Below, piece after piece: positions 1-8,656 of a stretch of 50,848 nt of DNA (the first letter of the stretch is position 1; every line of letters begins with the position of its first letter). The stretch is from Gammaproteobacteria bacterium (lineage in GTDB: Bacteria; Pseudomonadota; Gammaproteobacteria; Pseudomonadales; Azotimanducaceae): positions 1 to 50,848 of the forward strand of contig NZGG01000027.1 in NCBI GenBank assembly GCA_002690865.1. The letters are read 5' to 3'. The notes beneath the pieces were generated by a model. It did not search any database, was not told the origin of the DNA, and saw nothing but the letters and a program-made list of their open reading frames with translations. The position numbers were made by a program, and so were the translations under genes.

Positions 1-435
1 TATTTTTATGTTCTTTATTTTTTAGCTACTTCGCTAGTTAACCTGTAACGACATCTTGATCTAACGTGAAATCCTCCGAGGATCAATCCCTATTCAATCA
101 TACGGTATGTCTGTAAGCTTTCAATCAGGCCTTACTCATGGTGCTATTTCGTGTGGGCTTTTTCAGTTCCTTTTTGTAGTCACTATCAACTCGCTGCGAT
201 CTCCGAAAAATAGACATAAAGCCGGTGTGCTTATGGATCAGCTTACGACATCACATATTGGAATTTAGAACGAAGTAATGAAAACTCATTCGGGGGATAT
301 TTTGACCGACTTTAAATCAGCATTAGATTAGAAAAAGGTATAGGCGTAGCAAATAGATCTTACTTTTTGAATTTTTGGTAATTAATTGTAGTTCTTTAAT
401 CAGGACTCGCGAAAACTACCGGGAATTACGAAAGA
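1..435. other. intergenic / no gene recognised at left edge
   Basis: No convincing gene was found in this stretch on either strand. A 15-codon open frame runs from base 1 to a TAA near base 48 on the + strand and could be the tail of a membrane protein cut by the window edge, but it is too short to judge. The stretch is AT-rich and lies downstream of the leftward ABC permease gene, so it may hold its terminator, though I see no clear stem followed by a T-run. Confidence 0.4.
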
Positions 436-1809
436 TTATTTCATTCCCAATGATCTAGATAGGGTATAGGCCTGCCAAGCAGGAGCTAAACTGAGAATAA
501 TGGCGCTTAAATAGATTAAGCCTAATGCTACAAAACTTGAGTCATAAAAGATTTTTGATGAGAGTATAACTCCCAGTTCTGTCGCTAAAATATCATTAGT
601 AAGCATTATGGCGAATAATAGGCCTAGGACTGCGATGACTATGCCAATCGTTACTATAAGCAGTGATTCAAATACAAGTAAGCCGAATATAAACAAGGAA
701 GGCGCCCCGATGCTCCTAAGGATTTCTATTTCCACCTTTCGTTCTCTCATTGAGGCAAGCAGCATTGCATTCAACCCAAGCAATGAAGAGATAAATACCA
801 ATATAGATATTGCTCTTAATATATCCTCTACTCCGCCCAGAAGTTCCCACATTTTCGAAAGAGCCACACCTGGCAGAATTGCAAGTAGCGCTTCTCCTTG
901 GTATTCATTTATCCAGCGTTGCATTTTTAGTGAAGAGATTGGAGAGTCAAGCCCAACTAAAACAGCAGTTACTGTGCCGATAGGAGGATGGTCATGATCC
1001 TTTTGCGCTGACACGTGGTTGCTGTGATGTTCTTCATCGTCGTGGTGATCTGATTCATGGTTGCCGTGATGTTCTTCATCGTCGTGGTGATCTGATTCAT
1101 GGTTGCCGTGATGTTCTTCATCGTCGTGGTGATCTGATTCATGGTTGTCGTGATATTCTTCATCTGCGTGAATAGTCTCGATCGCTTCCAAACTTACAAA
1201 AAGTGCATTGTCTACAGGGGTTCCTGTCCTTGCGATAATGCCGGATACTTTAAGTGGCAGCTGATCGTGATGGGTAAAACTAGTGTCAGCCATCCCGTGA
1301 CTGAGAACCAGCGAGTCCCCAAGTTTATAGGCGAGCTGCGAAGCTACACTTGCTCCTAGCACTACTTCTGTTTGGTCCTCAAAATTTGTTCCATCGCGAA
1401 AAACCAAAGACTGCTTTCGACCATATTGATATCTGCTGAAAAAATCGACGGTGGTGCCTACTACTCGAAAGTTCTTATGTGAGTCACCAAGGGAGATCGG
1501 GACTAGCCAGGAGACGTCCTCTTGATCTTCGATGTGCTCGACTGATTCCCATTTGATATTCGCAGTAGCGTTACCGATACGGAAAACTGACAACAAAAGT
1601 AAGTTAATATCTCCGGTTTTTGCGCCAACGATTAGGTCTACTCCAGAAACTGTACTGGCAAAGCCCGATCGTGCTTCTTGCCGGACGTGTTCCACACCCA
1701 ATAGCACAAAAATACTCAGTCCCACCGCCAATATCGTCAGTGTGGCGCCGCTTATTCGGTACCGCAGACTATGCAAGGCTACTCTAATCAGTGCTGCTAC
1801 TTGTCCCAT
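436..1809 (-). CDS. ABC transporter permease, FtsX/MacB-like, with His-rich loop
   Basis: Inner-membrane permease of the MacB/LolC/FtsX type. The 457-residue protein has an N-terminal membrane segment (about residues 20-40), a large extracytoplasmic domain, and three C-terminal membrane segments (about 330-355, 375-405 and 425-450), the usual FtsX plan. Residues about 214-274 form a histidine- and acid-rich insertion made of 14-residue repeats of the type DEEHHGNHESDHHD, suggestive of zinc or other metal binding. The start codon overlaps the stop of the upstream ATPase gene by one base (TAATG), so the two are translationally coupled. Permease/ATPase pairs of this type accompany DUF3299 proteins in other gammaproteobacteria, in clusters thought to act in zinc uptake; DUF3299 is divergently encoded here. 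The substrate is inferred, not shown. Confidence 0.85.
   Translation of the reverse strand: MGQVAALIRVALHSLRYRISGATLTILAVGLSIFVLLGVEHVRQEARSGFASTVSGVDLIVGAKTGDINLLLLSVFRIGNATANIKWESVEHIEDQEDVSWLVPISLGDSHKNFRVVGTTVDFFSRYQYGRKQSLVFRDGTNFEDQTEVVLGASVASQLAYKLGDSLVLSHGMADTSFTHHDQLPLKVSGIIARTGTPVDNALFVSLEAIETIHADEEYHDNHESDHHDDEEHHGNHESDHHDDEEHHGNHESDHHDDEEHHSNHVSAQKDHDHPPIGTVTAVLVGLDSPISSLKMQRWINEYQGEALLAILPGVALSKMWELLGGVEDILRAISILVFISSLLGLNAMLLASMRERKVEIEILRSIGAPSLFIFGLLVFESLLIVTIGIVIAVLGLLFAIMLTNDILATELGVILSSKIFYDSSFVALGLIYLSAIILSLAPAWQAYTLSRSLGMK
988..1164 (-). repeat. 42-bp tandem repeat encoding His-rich segment
   Basis: About four in-frame units of 42 bp, the middle ones nearly identical, encode a 14-residue His/Asp/Glu-rich motif within the ABC permease extracytoplasmic domain; the outer units are diverged. 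A 42-bp period keeps the reading frame, so copy number can change by slippage without inactivating the gene. His-rich runs like this are common in zinc- and nickel-handling proteins. Confidence 0.9.
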
Positions 1810-2498
1810 TAGAGGTGATTACCACTTTGATTCAACTTACTAAGTTCTATACGATTTGAGAAATATTTGCCAATGTCGTTGTCATGACTCACGAAGACCA
1901 TAGCACAACTATTTTCTTCTAGGATTTCGAGTAGCAGTGAGAGAAACGAGTCTCGGTTAGCTTGATCCAGTGCAGAGGTTGGTTCATCAACCAGAAGAAG
2001 TTTTGGAGAATTTATCAGCGCACGAACGATGGCAACTCGTTGCTGTTGTCCTATGCTTAGATCGCTTGATTTTCGTCCAAATAAATCGCGTTGCAGATTA
2101 ACACGCTCGAGCAAGTCAATTGCCCTATTCTTTAGAGAGGGGCCTCTTTCTTTACCAAAGTTTGCGGCGAGAAGTATATTATCGAGCACTGAAAGATACG
2201 GGATGAGGTTGAATTGCTGAAAAACCACTCCGATATTTAGAGCTCTAAAGCGATCTCTTTTACGATTATCTAGAGCCGAAATTAATGTTCCTAAAACTGT
2301 GATTTCACCGAATGTTGGAACCTGAAGTCCAGCCAATAAAGCGAGCAAGGATGATTTTCCGCTACCTGAAGCCCCTTGGAGGAAAATTTGCTCACCTTGG
2401 GCGACTTGCCAGGACGCTATCTCTAGAATTGGCCCCGTATTTTTATCAAACTGGAAAGATAGGTCCCTTATATTGATAGCTGTTTTTAAATCTACCAT
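1809..2498 (-). CDS. ABC transporter ATP-binding protein, LolD/MacB type
   Basis: Cytoplasmic ATPase that would power the adjacent FtsX-like permease. The 229 residues contain a Walker A motif (GASGSGKSS, about 42-50), a Q-loop glutamine near 94, the ABC signature LSIGQQQRV (about 147-155), Walker B LLLVDEPT (about 167-174) and a switch histidine in FVSHD. Length and motifs fit the LolD/MacB subfamily. It is the first gene of the leftward pair, and its promoter should lie in the 72-bp gap shared with the divergent DUF3299 gene. Confidence 0.9.
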   Translation of the reverse strand: MVDLKTAINIRDLSFQFDKNTGPILEIASWQVAQGEQIFLQGASGSGKSSLLALLAGLQVPTFGEITVLGTLISALDNRKRDRFRALNIGVVFQQFNLIPYLSVLDNILLAANFGKERGPSLKNRAIDLLERVNLQRDLFGRKSSDLSIGQQQRVAIVRALINSPKLLLVDEPTSALDQANRDSFLSLLLEILEENSCAMVFVSHDNDIGKYFSNRIELSKLNQSGNHL

Positions 2499-2535
2499 AC
2501 AGATAACTACTTTTCGTTGCCTAAAGTCGATGAGA

Positions 2536-2558
2536 GAAATGATACAATAAAATTTTGG
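2536..2558. promoter_or_regulatory. Zur-like palindrome between divergent genes
   Basis: The sequence starting GAAATGATACAATAAAAT resembles the gammaproteobacterial Zur operator as I remember it (GAAATGTTATA, a spacer base, then TATAACATTTC), matching 16 of 23 positions by eye; the left half fits much better than the right. It lies just upstream of the DUF3299 start and within the only promoter region of the divergent ABC genes. Zur control would fit the His-rich permease. The call rests on one hand alignment. Confidence 0.35.
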
Positions 2559-2570
2559 AAACGGTAGCCT

Positions 2571-3032
2571 ATGAATCTAATTAATTACATGATTCCTCGT
2601 TTTTTTGGGTTGATCTTACTTCTGGTATCGCAAGTGACTAGTGCAGAGCTTGAGATCATTTCATGGCAGGATCTTGCGCCTGAATATGATGGATCTTTGG
2701 AACTCGATGGTGTGGCCTGGGGAGAACGGGTGAGACTTGAGTTAAATGAGAAAGATGTAAGGATTCCTGGTTTTATAGTTCCACTTGACTTTGAAGAACG
2801 ACAGTCCGTGACTCGATTTCTATTGGTGCCCTATTTCGGCGCCTGCATCCATGAACCACCTCCACCACCAAATCAGACTATTTATGCGGAATTTGAGCCT
2901 GGCTACAAACTAGAATCGTTTTGGCAGCCTTTTTGGATAGAAGGGAAAATATTTGTCAGTCGAGTAGAAGAAGACCTTGCAACCGCTTTATATACGCTGA
3001 GTGCAGAAAAGATAGAACCGTATGAGTACTAG
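2571..3032 (+). CDS. DUF3299 family exported protein
   Basis: A 153-residue protein with a signal peptide (hydrophobic stretch about 9-20, likely cleavage after TSA at 25). The mature part carries the DUF3299 core: IPGFIVPLDF (about 65-74), FLLVPYFGACIHEPPPPPNQ (about 83-102) and a final beta-rich segment. Family function is not established, but members often neighbour MacB/LolD-type ABC transporters and putative zinc-uptake proteins, as here. The Cys-x-His followed by a proline run is the family hallmark and could touch metal. Probably periplasmic. It diverges from the ABC genes across a 72-bp spacer. Confidence 0.85.
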   Translation: MNLINYMIPRFFGLILLLVSQVTSAELEIISWQDLAPEYDGSLELDGVAWGERVRLELNEKDVRIPGFIVPLDFEERQSVTRFLLVPYFGACIHEPPPPPNQTIYAEFEPGYKLESFWQPFWIEGKIFVSRVEEDLATALYTLSAEKIEPYEY

Positions 3033-3110
3033 TCTAATGTTTGAAACAACATGGGTCTTAGGTAATAAATGGTGTCGACCTGTTTGGAAGATCTAATTTA
3101 CTGATAAGCA

Positions 3111-3908
3111 TCATTTTTCTTCGAATGCTAGAGCCCGCACCCAGGTTGCATCCATTTTTTCTACGTTCAGTGGGACCCCAAAATAGATGCATCTTTCACT
3201 GGTTAGGCTTTCTATGTTGACAAGGGGATATGCTATTGGCACATTGTTACCAAGGAGATGTCTATGGGTCGGGCAATTATGAGGCTCCTCATCCTGATGA
3301 GCACTTTCCCACATAATGCCAGGATATTGGACTGCTAATAGCTTTATTTTCTTTTCTAAGGCTAGAAATTTACACGTATGAACGGGCAGCCAGGGTTGCT
3401 CCATGCCGCGGAACGGGCTGGCAATTATTAGAATATCGCCTTCTTTGACTCTTTCGAAATGTTCTGGTTGTAGAGCTTGCCCACGGATAACTTTTTCACC
3501 CTCTTTCCCTGATGAAACTACGGCATAGTTCTCTGGTTCAGTTTCTATGGGCTTAAGTTCTTTAAAGTTAAATACAGATGCCTCACCAAAAAAAGTGTCA
3601 ACAGGATATTCCCAGAGTCCCTTCATATCTTCGGGCAGATAGTCCCAGAGATCTATATGACCCTTGCCTGCCTCAGTATGTGCGCCATGATGTCCACTAT
3701 GTCGGCCAATAGGCCAGTGAGGGTCACCAGCTTTCGCCCCCACCAATGTATATAGTGTGCGGTCATACTCTGCAACGCCTTCTTCAAGAATCCAAGGCAG
3801 ACCGTAAGGATCTTTTGTTCCTTCTTCAATTGATCCGTCCAATCGAGTGACTCGTGCAGTCAGTCTGGGGCTTAGTTCGGTGACTTTATAGTCATTAAAG
3901 TTAATCAT
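3111..3908 (-). CDS. cyclase-family (kynurenine formamidase-like) hydrolase
   Basis: A 265-residue cytoplasmic protein of the Cyclase superfamily (PF04199), metal-dependent hydrolases that open amides, lactones or esters. The N-terminal metal motif is a variant: H74, H77 and E79 in HHGAHTE, then H84-I-D86, where typical members have HxGTHxDxPxH. The C-terminal half is typical, with HRHLLGNNVPIAYPLVNIE and a closing FGVPLNVEKMDATWVRALAF. It is the last gene of a leftward trio, 66 bases after the 100-residue gene. The unusual motif means substrate cannot be inferred; an arylformamidase role is unsupported because no tryptophan-degradation genes are nearby. Confidence 0.75.
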   Translation of the reverse strand: MINFNDYKVTELSPRLTARVTRLDGSIEEGTKDPYGLPWILEEGVAEYDRTLYTLVGAKAGDPHWPIGRHSGHHGAHTEAGKGHIDLWDYLPEDMKGLWEYPVDTFFGEASVFNFKELKPIETEPENYAVVSSGKEGEKVIRGQALQPEHFERVKEGDILIIASPFRGMEQPWLPVHTCKFLALEKKIKLLAVQYPGIMWESAHQDEEPHNCPTHRHLLGNNVPIAYPLVNIESLTSERCIYFGVPLNVEKMDATWVRALAFEEK

Positions 3909-3974
3909 TTATCTGCATCCGCTTGCTCAGAGTCAATCTGAGATTTTTTAATGAATAAAATATCTATTCTTATT

Positions 3975-4277
3975 TTAATGGCACCATCCTATCGAACGTG
4001 TTCTATGGAATACTTCGTGGTCTGGCGACAGGAGTTCACGGGCATATTCCACGATTGCATGTTCAAAAAAAGGATCAGAAAAATTCATTTTTAACCAAAT
4101 AACTTTGTTCTTTGGACCAATTTCCCCTGTGCCTAATTTACCTAATTCAGCAGTATTGGCCCTATCCAGATTGATGACGCAATCTTCAGGATTAATCTCA
4201 AATGTCTCACATTTACATCTAGGTTTGCTATGGATCAGGATTTTTTTATTTTCGAAGTCTATATGAACAGTGGCCAT
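3975..4277 (-). CDS. hypothetical protein (100 aa), middle gene of cyclase trio
   Basis: Not recognised. The 100-residue product lacks a signal peptide or membrane segment. It contains a small cysteine cluster (RCKCETFEINPEDC, about 20-33), a central charged beta-like region and a C-terminal WCH. A strong ribosome site (AGGAGGT) precedes the ATG, supporting it as a real gene. It starts 32 bases after the stop of the 204-residue gene and is followed by the cyclase-family gene, so the three are probably one transcript. The cysteines might bind metal, but this is only a guess. Confidence 0.6.
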   Translation of the reverse strand: MATVHIDFENKKILIHSKPRCKCETFEINPEDCVINLDRANTAELGKLGTGEIGPKNKVIWLKMNFSDPFFEHAIVEYARELLSPDHEVFHRTRSIGWCH

Positions 4278-4309
4278 GTTACCTCCTGTGTCTGTAGTGA
4301 GAATTTTTG

Positions 4310-4924
4310 TTAAAGATCAATACTTAGTAATTTCAGAAAGCTCACTTTTTGAGTTTCAGTCATCTGAGAAAAAATTGGTACTAGCATCTCTGTGACAGGG
4401 AGTTCTTCGTATTCGGGGGAGGGTGCCTGCATGCTTGCAGCGACATTATGAAAGCCTAAACCTACCGTGACCGCCGCTACGATTACTGGAGGCCAATTCA
4501 TTGACTTCGCGCTTCCACCTCTATCACCCCATAGATCTTTCCTTCCTAGATAATCCATTATGTCCTGATACATGACTTTTTCGTCAGCACCTCGTTGTTT
4601 TTGTCCTTCGGTATCGTAAAGTGCTCGCGATTGGTTGCAAATAGCACCCCATACCGGAGAGACGTGGAAGCCGTCCAGAGCGAGGCATTCTTCGGGTGCC
4701 CCATCGCCACCAGAGCATACACCGTCCTTAACCATAAAATGGAATGCCGATATCTCGCGGTTCTCGGCAAGCATCCTTTCGGGTGGGTAGAGGTATGTCT
4801 CGCTAAATCCCCAAGCAGTATCTCTAGGGAGATTAGCATCGCGCAGCATCTTGGCTCCTGCTTTGCCGCAGGCTTCGCCCCATTCGATAGATCCAAATTC
4901 ACCTACAGTCTTAAAATTTGCCAT
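4310..4924 (-). CDS. hypothetical protein (204 aa), first gene of cyclase trio
   Basis: Not recognised. The 204-residue product looks soluble, with one mildly hydrophobic helix near residues 144-160 (PPVIVAAVTVGLGF). It is rich in Trp, Gly and Cys in the first 120 residues, with five cysteines that include C19, the pair in VCSGGDGAPEEC and one in AICNQS. It begins a leftward run continuing with the 100-residue gene and the cyclase-family hydrolase. Its tight spacing to both suggests a shared pathway or complex. No catalytic motif was identified. Confidence 0.6.
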   Translation of the reverse strand: MANFKTVGEFGSIEWGEACGKAGAKMLRDANLPRDTAWGFSETYLYPPERMLAENREISAFHFMVKDGVCSGGDGAPEECLALDGFHVSPVWGAICNQSRALYDTEGQKQRGADEKVMYQDIMDYLGRKDLWGDRGGSAKSMNWPPVIVAAVTVGLGFHNVAASMQAPSPEYEELPVTEMLVPIFSQMTETQKVSFLKLLSIDL

Positions 4925-5232
4925 ATCGGTATTTCCTAATTCGATTATTATTCATTTTATTAGAAATGGATCTTTGACTAGTTCCCCTCTGGGAGTGTCT
5001 CACAGTTGGGTGCATTTTGCTGACAATAACAGTGTTTTTTTTTGCGTCTAGTGTCCTGTGGAATGATATGCAACAACGAATGCAGGACTGGTCTATGGCG
5101 GCATGCGACACCGTATCGAATCAGACTGACTCTCGGAGATGGATTCATAATAAAATTACGTGAGTAAAACTGATGACTACGATCTTCTATTGACGTAATT
5201 TTCGGGATGAGAAATTTCAGGGTCGCATTGAA
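4925..5232. other. intergenic, probable promoter of cyclase trio
   Basis: About 308 bases between the 204-residue gene and the 3' end of the 194-residue gene, both leftward. Weak open frames on both strands lack family resemblance and ribosome sites. It should hold the promoter of the trio and possibly the end of the preceding transcript; no clear terminator stem was seen. Confidence 0.4.
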
Positions 5233-5817
5233 TTAGATATCTATCTTGGATGTTGGATGAACGGATAGCTTGGTAAAGCAACAACTGATGGACTCATCCA
5301 ACAACTCTGTTTCATCGTGCCGCAGGCTCTCTTCTTCTGATTTAAGTAGTTGCTGATTCTCTGCTGATATTTTCTGCATAGCGCTGCTCAGTACGCCGCT
5401 TAGATCAGGGGGGCCGTATTTTTTTTCCATTAATGATTCAATTTTTCCCTGAGTGAGGTCACGCACAATTTCCCTTATATAACGACTACTAAGCTCCTCG
5501 TCCTCAAAAATTTTGACCTGTAGGGATCGTTGTGCATCCGCCCATTTTTCGTACTCTGGGTAAAGTAACAGCTGATAATCTGTTGGTTTATCCTTCGATA
5601 TGTCGTTTTTATTTTCTTTGGCCTTTGTTAGATACTTTTCGATTTCAGTATCCGAGAGACCCTTTCCCTTTAAGCTTTTTCGTAGTTCCATCTGATTGGA
5701 TTTTTTAGGTACTTTATGCGAACCCATTTTCTCAAAGGAATTAACATCGGGTACGCTAATGGGACTGATATCAACATCGAACTCGATGGTAACTTTATAC
5801 TTCGTGGTTCTATTCAT
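5233..5817 (-). CDS. hypothetical protein (194 aa) downstream of PEP-synthase-like gene
   Basis: Not recognised. A 194-residue, lysine/glutamate-rich soluble protein. The N-terminus is beta-like (YKVTIEFDVDISPISVPDV); residues about 42-70 resemble a short helical linker (MELRKSLKGKGLSDTEIEKY); and the rest is mostly charged helix, likely coiled coil around 90-180. It begins 21 bases after the stop of the PEP-synthase-like gene, so the two are probably co-transcribed and it may be a partner or regulator of that enzyme. Confidence 0.6.
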   Translation of the reverse strand: MNRTTKYKVTIEFDVDISPISVPDVNSFEKMGSHKVPKKSNQMELRKSLKGKGLSDTEIEKYLTKAKENKNDISKDKPTDYQLLLYPEYEKWADAQRSLQVKIFEDEELSSRYIREIVRDLTQGKIESLMEKKYGPPDLSGVLSSAMQKISAENQQLLKSEEESLRHDETELLDESISCCFTKLSVHPTSKIDI

Positions 5818-5838
5818 CGTTTTGCTCCGATTAAATTG

Positions 5839-8409
5839 CTAATCGAGAATCTCGATAGTGCCTGTATCACCGTCTACCATGATTCTCTGCCCGCTTTTCA
5901 GGCGCCGTGTTACATTACCAAGGCCCAAGACTGCGGGAATGCCAAACTCACGGGCGACAATGGAACCGTGCGCAAGAATACTTCCTATATCGGTAACCAA
6001 TGCTATGGCATGGGAAAAAAGCTGGGTCCAAGCGGGTGTGGTCATCGGACAGACGAGAATGGTATTTGGTTTCATGTTATCGAAATCAGAAGGCGACATA
6101 ATCACGCTGACTTCACCCTCGATTCGGCCCGGGCTGACAGCAAAGCCACTCATCTGATTGCTATTTGGAGAGTTTAGCTTTTGTGTCGCGGCAGCATTAG
6201 CATGTTGCTCAATAGGTATTGCCCCTGGTGGGTGTACACGCTTTCGTGCTTCGCGAAGTTCACGCGCTTCAGCAGCTAGTATAGCCAATTCTGGTAATGC
6301 ATTTCCGTGTTCCCGAGCAACGATTGCTTCTTCAATCAGATTTGTTCGGAGAAAGTACAAATCATCGGGCAGGCAAAAAGTCCCCACTTCAACCATACGG
6401 TTGCCTAGTTCGTTCGCCATCTTTCGTAATATTGGCCATGCACCACCCAGCCAGAATACCACTTCTTCTCGATACGGATAGAAATGCCGAGCTTTCCAAA
6501 GGTTCCAACGAAATTGCCATAGTTGCTCTTCGGTTAGGACTTGCCTTATTTCTCGCATAGCCTCTTTACGTTTCCGAGTTACTTCTGCGTGCTGTTCCCT
6601 AGGATCGTAATGCTTATCCTGGGCCTGTGATTTCAAGGCCACCATTATAGGAAGGGTATCTTCTGATGCCGTGGGTTCAACAAAATCCAGAGAGTAAATT
6701 TGATGTCCATAGGTCTCATGATATTGATTAATTGCTTCAAGAATCGGTGTGCCGGATGGATGATGTCGCAATGCTTCCAGTAATTTTGGAGCAGCGGTTA
6801 CTGTAAACATATCAAATAGTGCTGTGTTGGCTTGTATGCGTTTTGCTATTGCCCATATATCTAGCTGAGCTTGCATGGTTCGTGAGTTGAAGCCCGAGAG
6901 AAACATACCGCTAGTAAAATTGTGATTCGGGGCGGCTGACTTTAGAAACGCTTGGAGTTGTTCATCAGTTACCTTGGCGGTAGCAAATAATTTAGAAGAT
7001 TCTTCCCAGTAGTAGCCATCCTCATTGGCTAGAGTTCGAATACCTTCCAGCAATTCTGAATCAGTAGCGCCGGCTATATCGATATTATTGTATTCGGTAA
7101 TAGAGGCTTTGTAGTCTGGTAGCCATTTGTTTTGCCAGAGCTTGCCAAGCTTGGTCCACCATTCTATCTGTCCCTTGACCATATGTTTTTCCATGACTTT
7201 TGGATCAACTCCTTCGACGGATTTGAAGTCTCGACGCTGATAGGCATAACCGTTGACTGTCAAATGTACATTCCCATTAGTCATATCTTCAATCGTATAT
7301 GGTGCTCCTGAGCGAGCAAGACTGCGGTTCATTCCCTGCTGCAGTGCATTCTCTAGATAAAGCTCGTCAAAGAGCGGGGATAGAGGTTCAGGCATATTTT
7401 CCACAATTTGGCGGCGAAGCAATGTTGCACCGGGGGAGGGTGGCTCCCATTTCAGATTCTTTAATGGAGGGGGGGGCAGGTTGGTGATGGGCCGTGACTG
7501 TAACAAATATAATACGTCATCTTTAATTGCCCATTCGACATCCTGTGGTAGGCCACTGAAATGGTGTTCCGATTTAATAGCAAGTTCTACCAGACCGGTC
7601 AGATGTTCTTTAGTTAAAGAGGATAAGACAGCTTTTCTTTTCGGCACTCCATGCACGATTACTCCATCTTCGCCGTCGGAAACAATCATCTGTTCTTTGC
7701 TACCTATAATGGTCTCTTTTATTTCAAAGCTTTCGCGATCGAAGATATAGGTATCGGGTGTTACTTGCCCGCCTACGATGGCCTCACCCAGTCCATAACT
7801 TGCGTTCGCGATAATTTCATTACGTTCTCCTGTCGCTGGGTTGGCGGTGAAGAGAATACCCGAAACATCTGACGCCACCATAATTTGAACAACTACTGCC
7901 ATCGCTACCTGATCATGCGCTACACCCATCTGCTCCCGATAGCTTATGGCACGAGGTGTCCACAATGAAGCCCAACAATCCTTTACCGCTTTGAATAAAG
8001 CCTCTTCGCCGATGATGTTGAGGTAGGTATCCTGTTGTCCAGCAAAAGACATATCTGGTAAGTCTTCTGCATTTGCGGATGAGCGAACAGCAACGGCTCG
8101 ATTGTTTCCAAGTTTTGAGTAAGCATCTCTAATTTCCATTGTCATTGAGGTGGAGAGTTTAGCTTCTCTAAACATCCTCGAGATTTTTTCAGAGGCAACT
8201 GTTTCCTGTCCGATCTTATAGGCCTCCGAAAGGATATCTATCTGGAGGTTGTTGCTGGATACAAAGTCTCGATAAGCCTTAGTCGTTATATGAAAGCCTT
8301 CGGGAACAGGCAGTCCAGCATTAGTCATTTCTGACAGAGAACGACCCTTGCCGCCGACGAGGTCTAGAGATGTTTGTTTGGTATTGAAGGCGAGTATTAT
8401 GTTGTCCAT
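5839..8409 (-). CDS. PEP-synthase/PPDK-like phosphotransferase, rifampicin-phosphotransferase type
   Basis: About 856 residues in the three-part order of PEP synthases and rifampicin phosphotransferases. An N-terminal ATP-grasp domain (about 5-310) has GGKGRSLSEM, VAVRSSANAEDLPDMSFAGQ and QDVEWA...LLQSRPI. A long middle domain (about 340-700) is the presumed substrate region. A C-terminal swivelling PEP-utiliser domain has the phosphohistidine near 814 in LAHGSIVAREFGIPAVLG. Such enzymes use ATP to phosphorylate the mobile His and pass phosphate to a second substrate; length and layout fit the Rph-like group better than pyruvate-specific PpsA, so the acceptor is unknown. I chose the ATG at 8409 (MDNIILAF); an in-frame GTG lies seven codons upstream. 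The 194-residue gene follows at once. Confidence 0.85.
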   Translation of the reverse strand: MDNIILAFNTKQTSLDLVGGKGRSLSEMTNAGLPVPEGFHITTKAYRDFVSSNNLQIDILSEAYKIGQETVASEKISRMFREAKLSTSMTMEIRDAYSKLGNNRAVAVRSSANAEDLPDMSFAGQQDTYLNIIGEEALFKAVKDCWASLWTPRAISYREQMGVAHDQVAMAVVVQIMVASDVSGILFTANPATGERNEIIANASYGLGEAIVGGQVTPDTYIFDRESFEIKETIIGSKEQMIVSDGEDGVIVHGVPKRKAVLSSLTKEHLTGLVELAIKSEHHFSGLPQDVEWAIKDDVLYLLQSRPITNLPPPPLKNLKWEPPSPGATLLRRQIVENMPEPLSPLFDELYLENALQQGMNRSLARSGAPYTIEDMTNGNVHLTVNGYAYQRRDFKSVEGVDPKVMEKHMVKGQIEWWTKLGKLWQNKWLPDYKASITEYNNIDIAGATDSELLEGIRTLANEDGYYWEESSKLFATAKVTDEQLQAFLKSAAPNHNFTSGMFLSGFNSRTMQAQLDIWAIAKRIQANTALFDMFTVTAAPKLLEALRHHPSGTPILEAINQYHETYGHQIYSLDFVEPTASEDTLPIMVALKSQAQDKHYDPREQHAEVTRKRKEAMREIRQVLTEEQLWQFRWNLWKARHFYPYREEVVFWLGGAWPILRKMANELGNRMVEVGTFCLPDDLYFLRTNLIEEAIVAREHGNALPELAILAAEARELREARKRVHPPGAIPIEQHANAAATQKLNSPNSNQMSGFAVSPGRIEGEVSVIMSPSDFDNMKPNTILVCPMTTPAWTQLFSHAIALVTDIGSILAHGSIVAREFGIPAVLGLGNVTRRLKSGQRIMVDGDTGTIEILD

Positions 8410-8656
8410 TAGATTAAAACGCTGACACACTTGTCATTACAGTGAGAGAACAGTCATCATAACAATTGTTAACCTTGGGTAGCACCCCTTTAGGGCTCGC
8501 CTTGAATCCACTTATTTCAGCGACTGCTTTATTGTTGATTAGGTTTCGACTAAAGCTTTCGCTATAGCGATATAAGAGAGTTTAGCTCCTTGCCAAGACG
8601 AGGAGCTTTGATGGTACTCTTGGTATGAATTAAAATGGACACATTAGGGAGAAAAT

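Noticed and set aside
125-217. Leftward 30-codon frame starting MSIFRRSQRVDSD.
   Set aside because: No ribosome site, no family resemblance and very short; likely chance.
969-1163. Leftward frame of methionine/threonine-rich repeats (TTTMKNITATMNQI).
   Set aside because: It is the out-of-frame shadow of the 42-bp repeat in the ABC permease gene.
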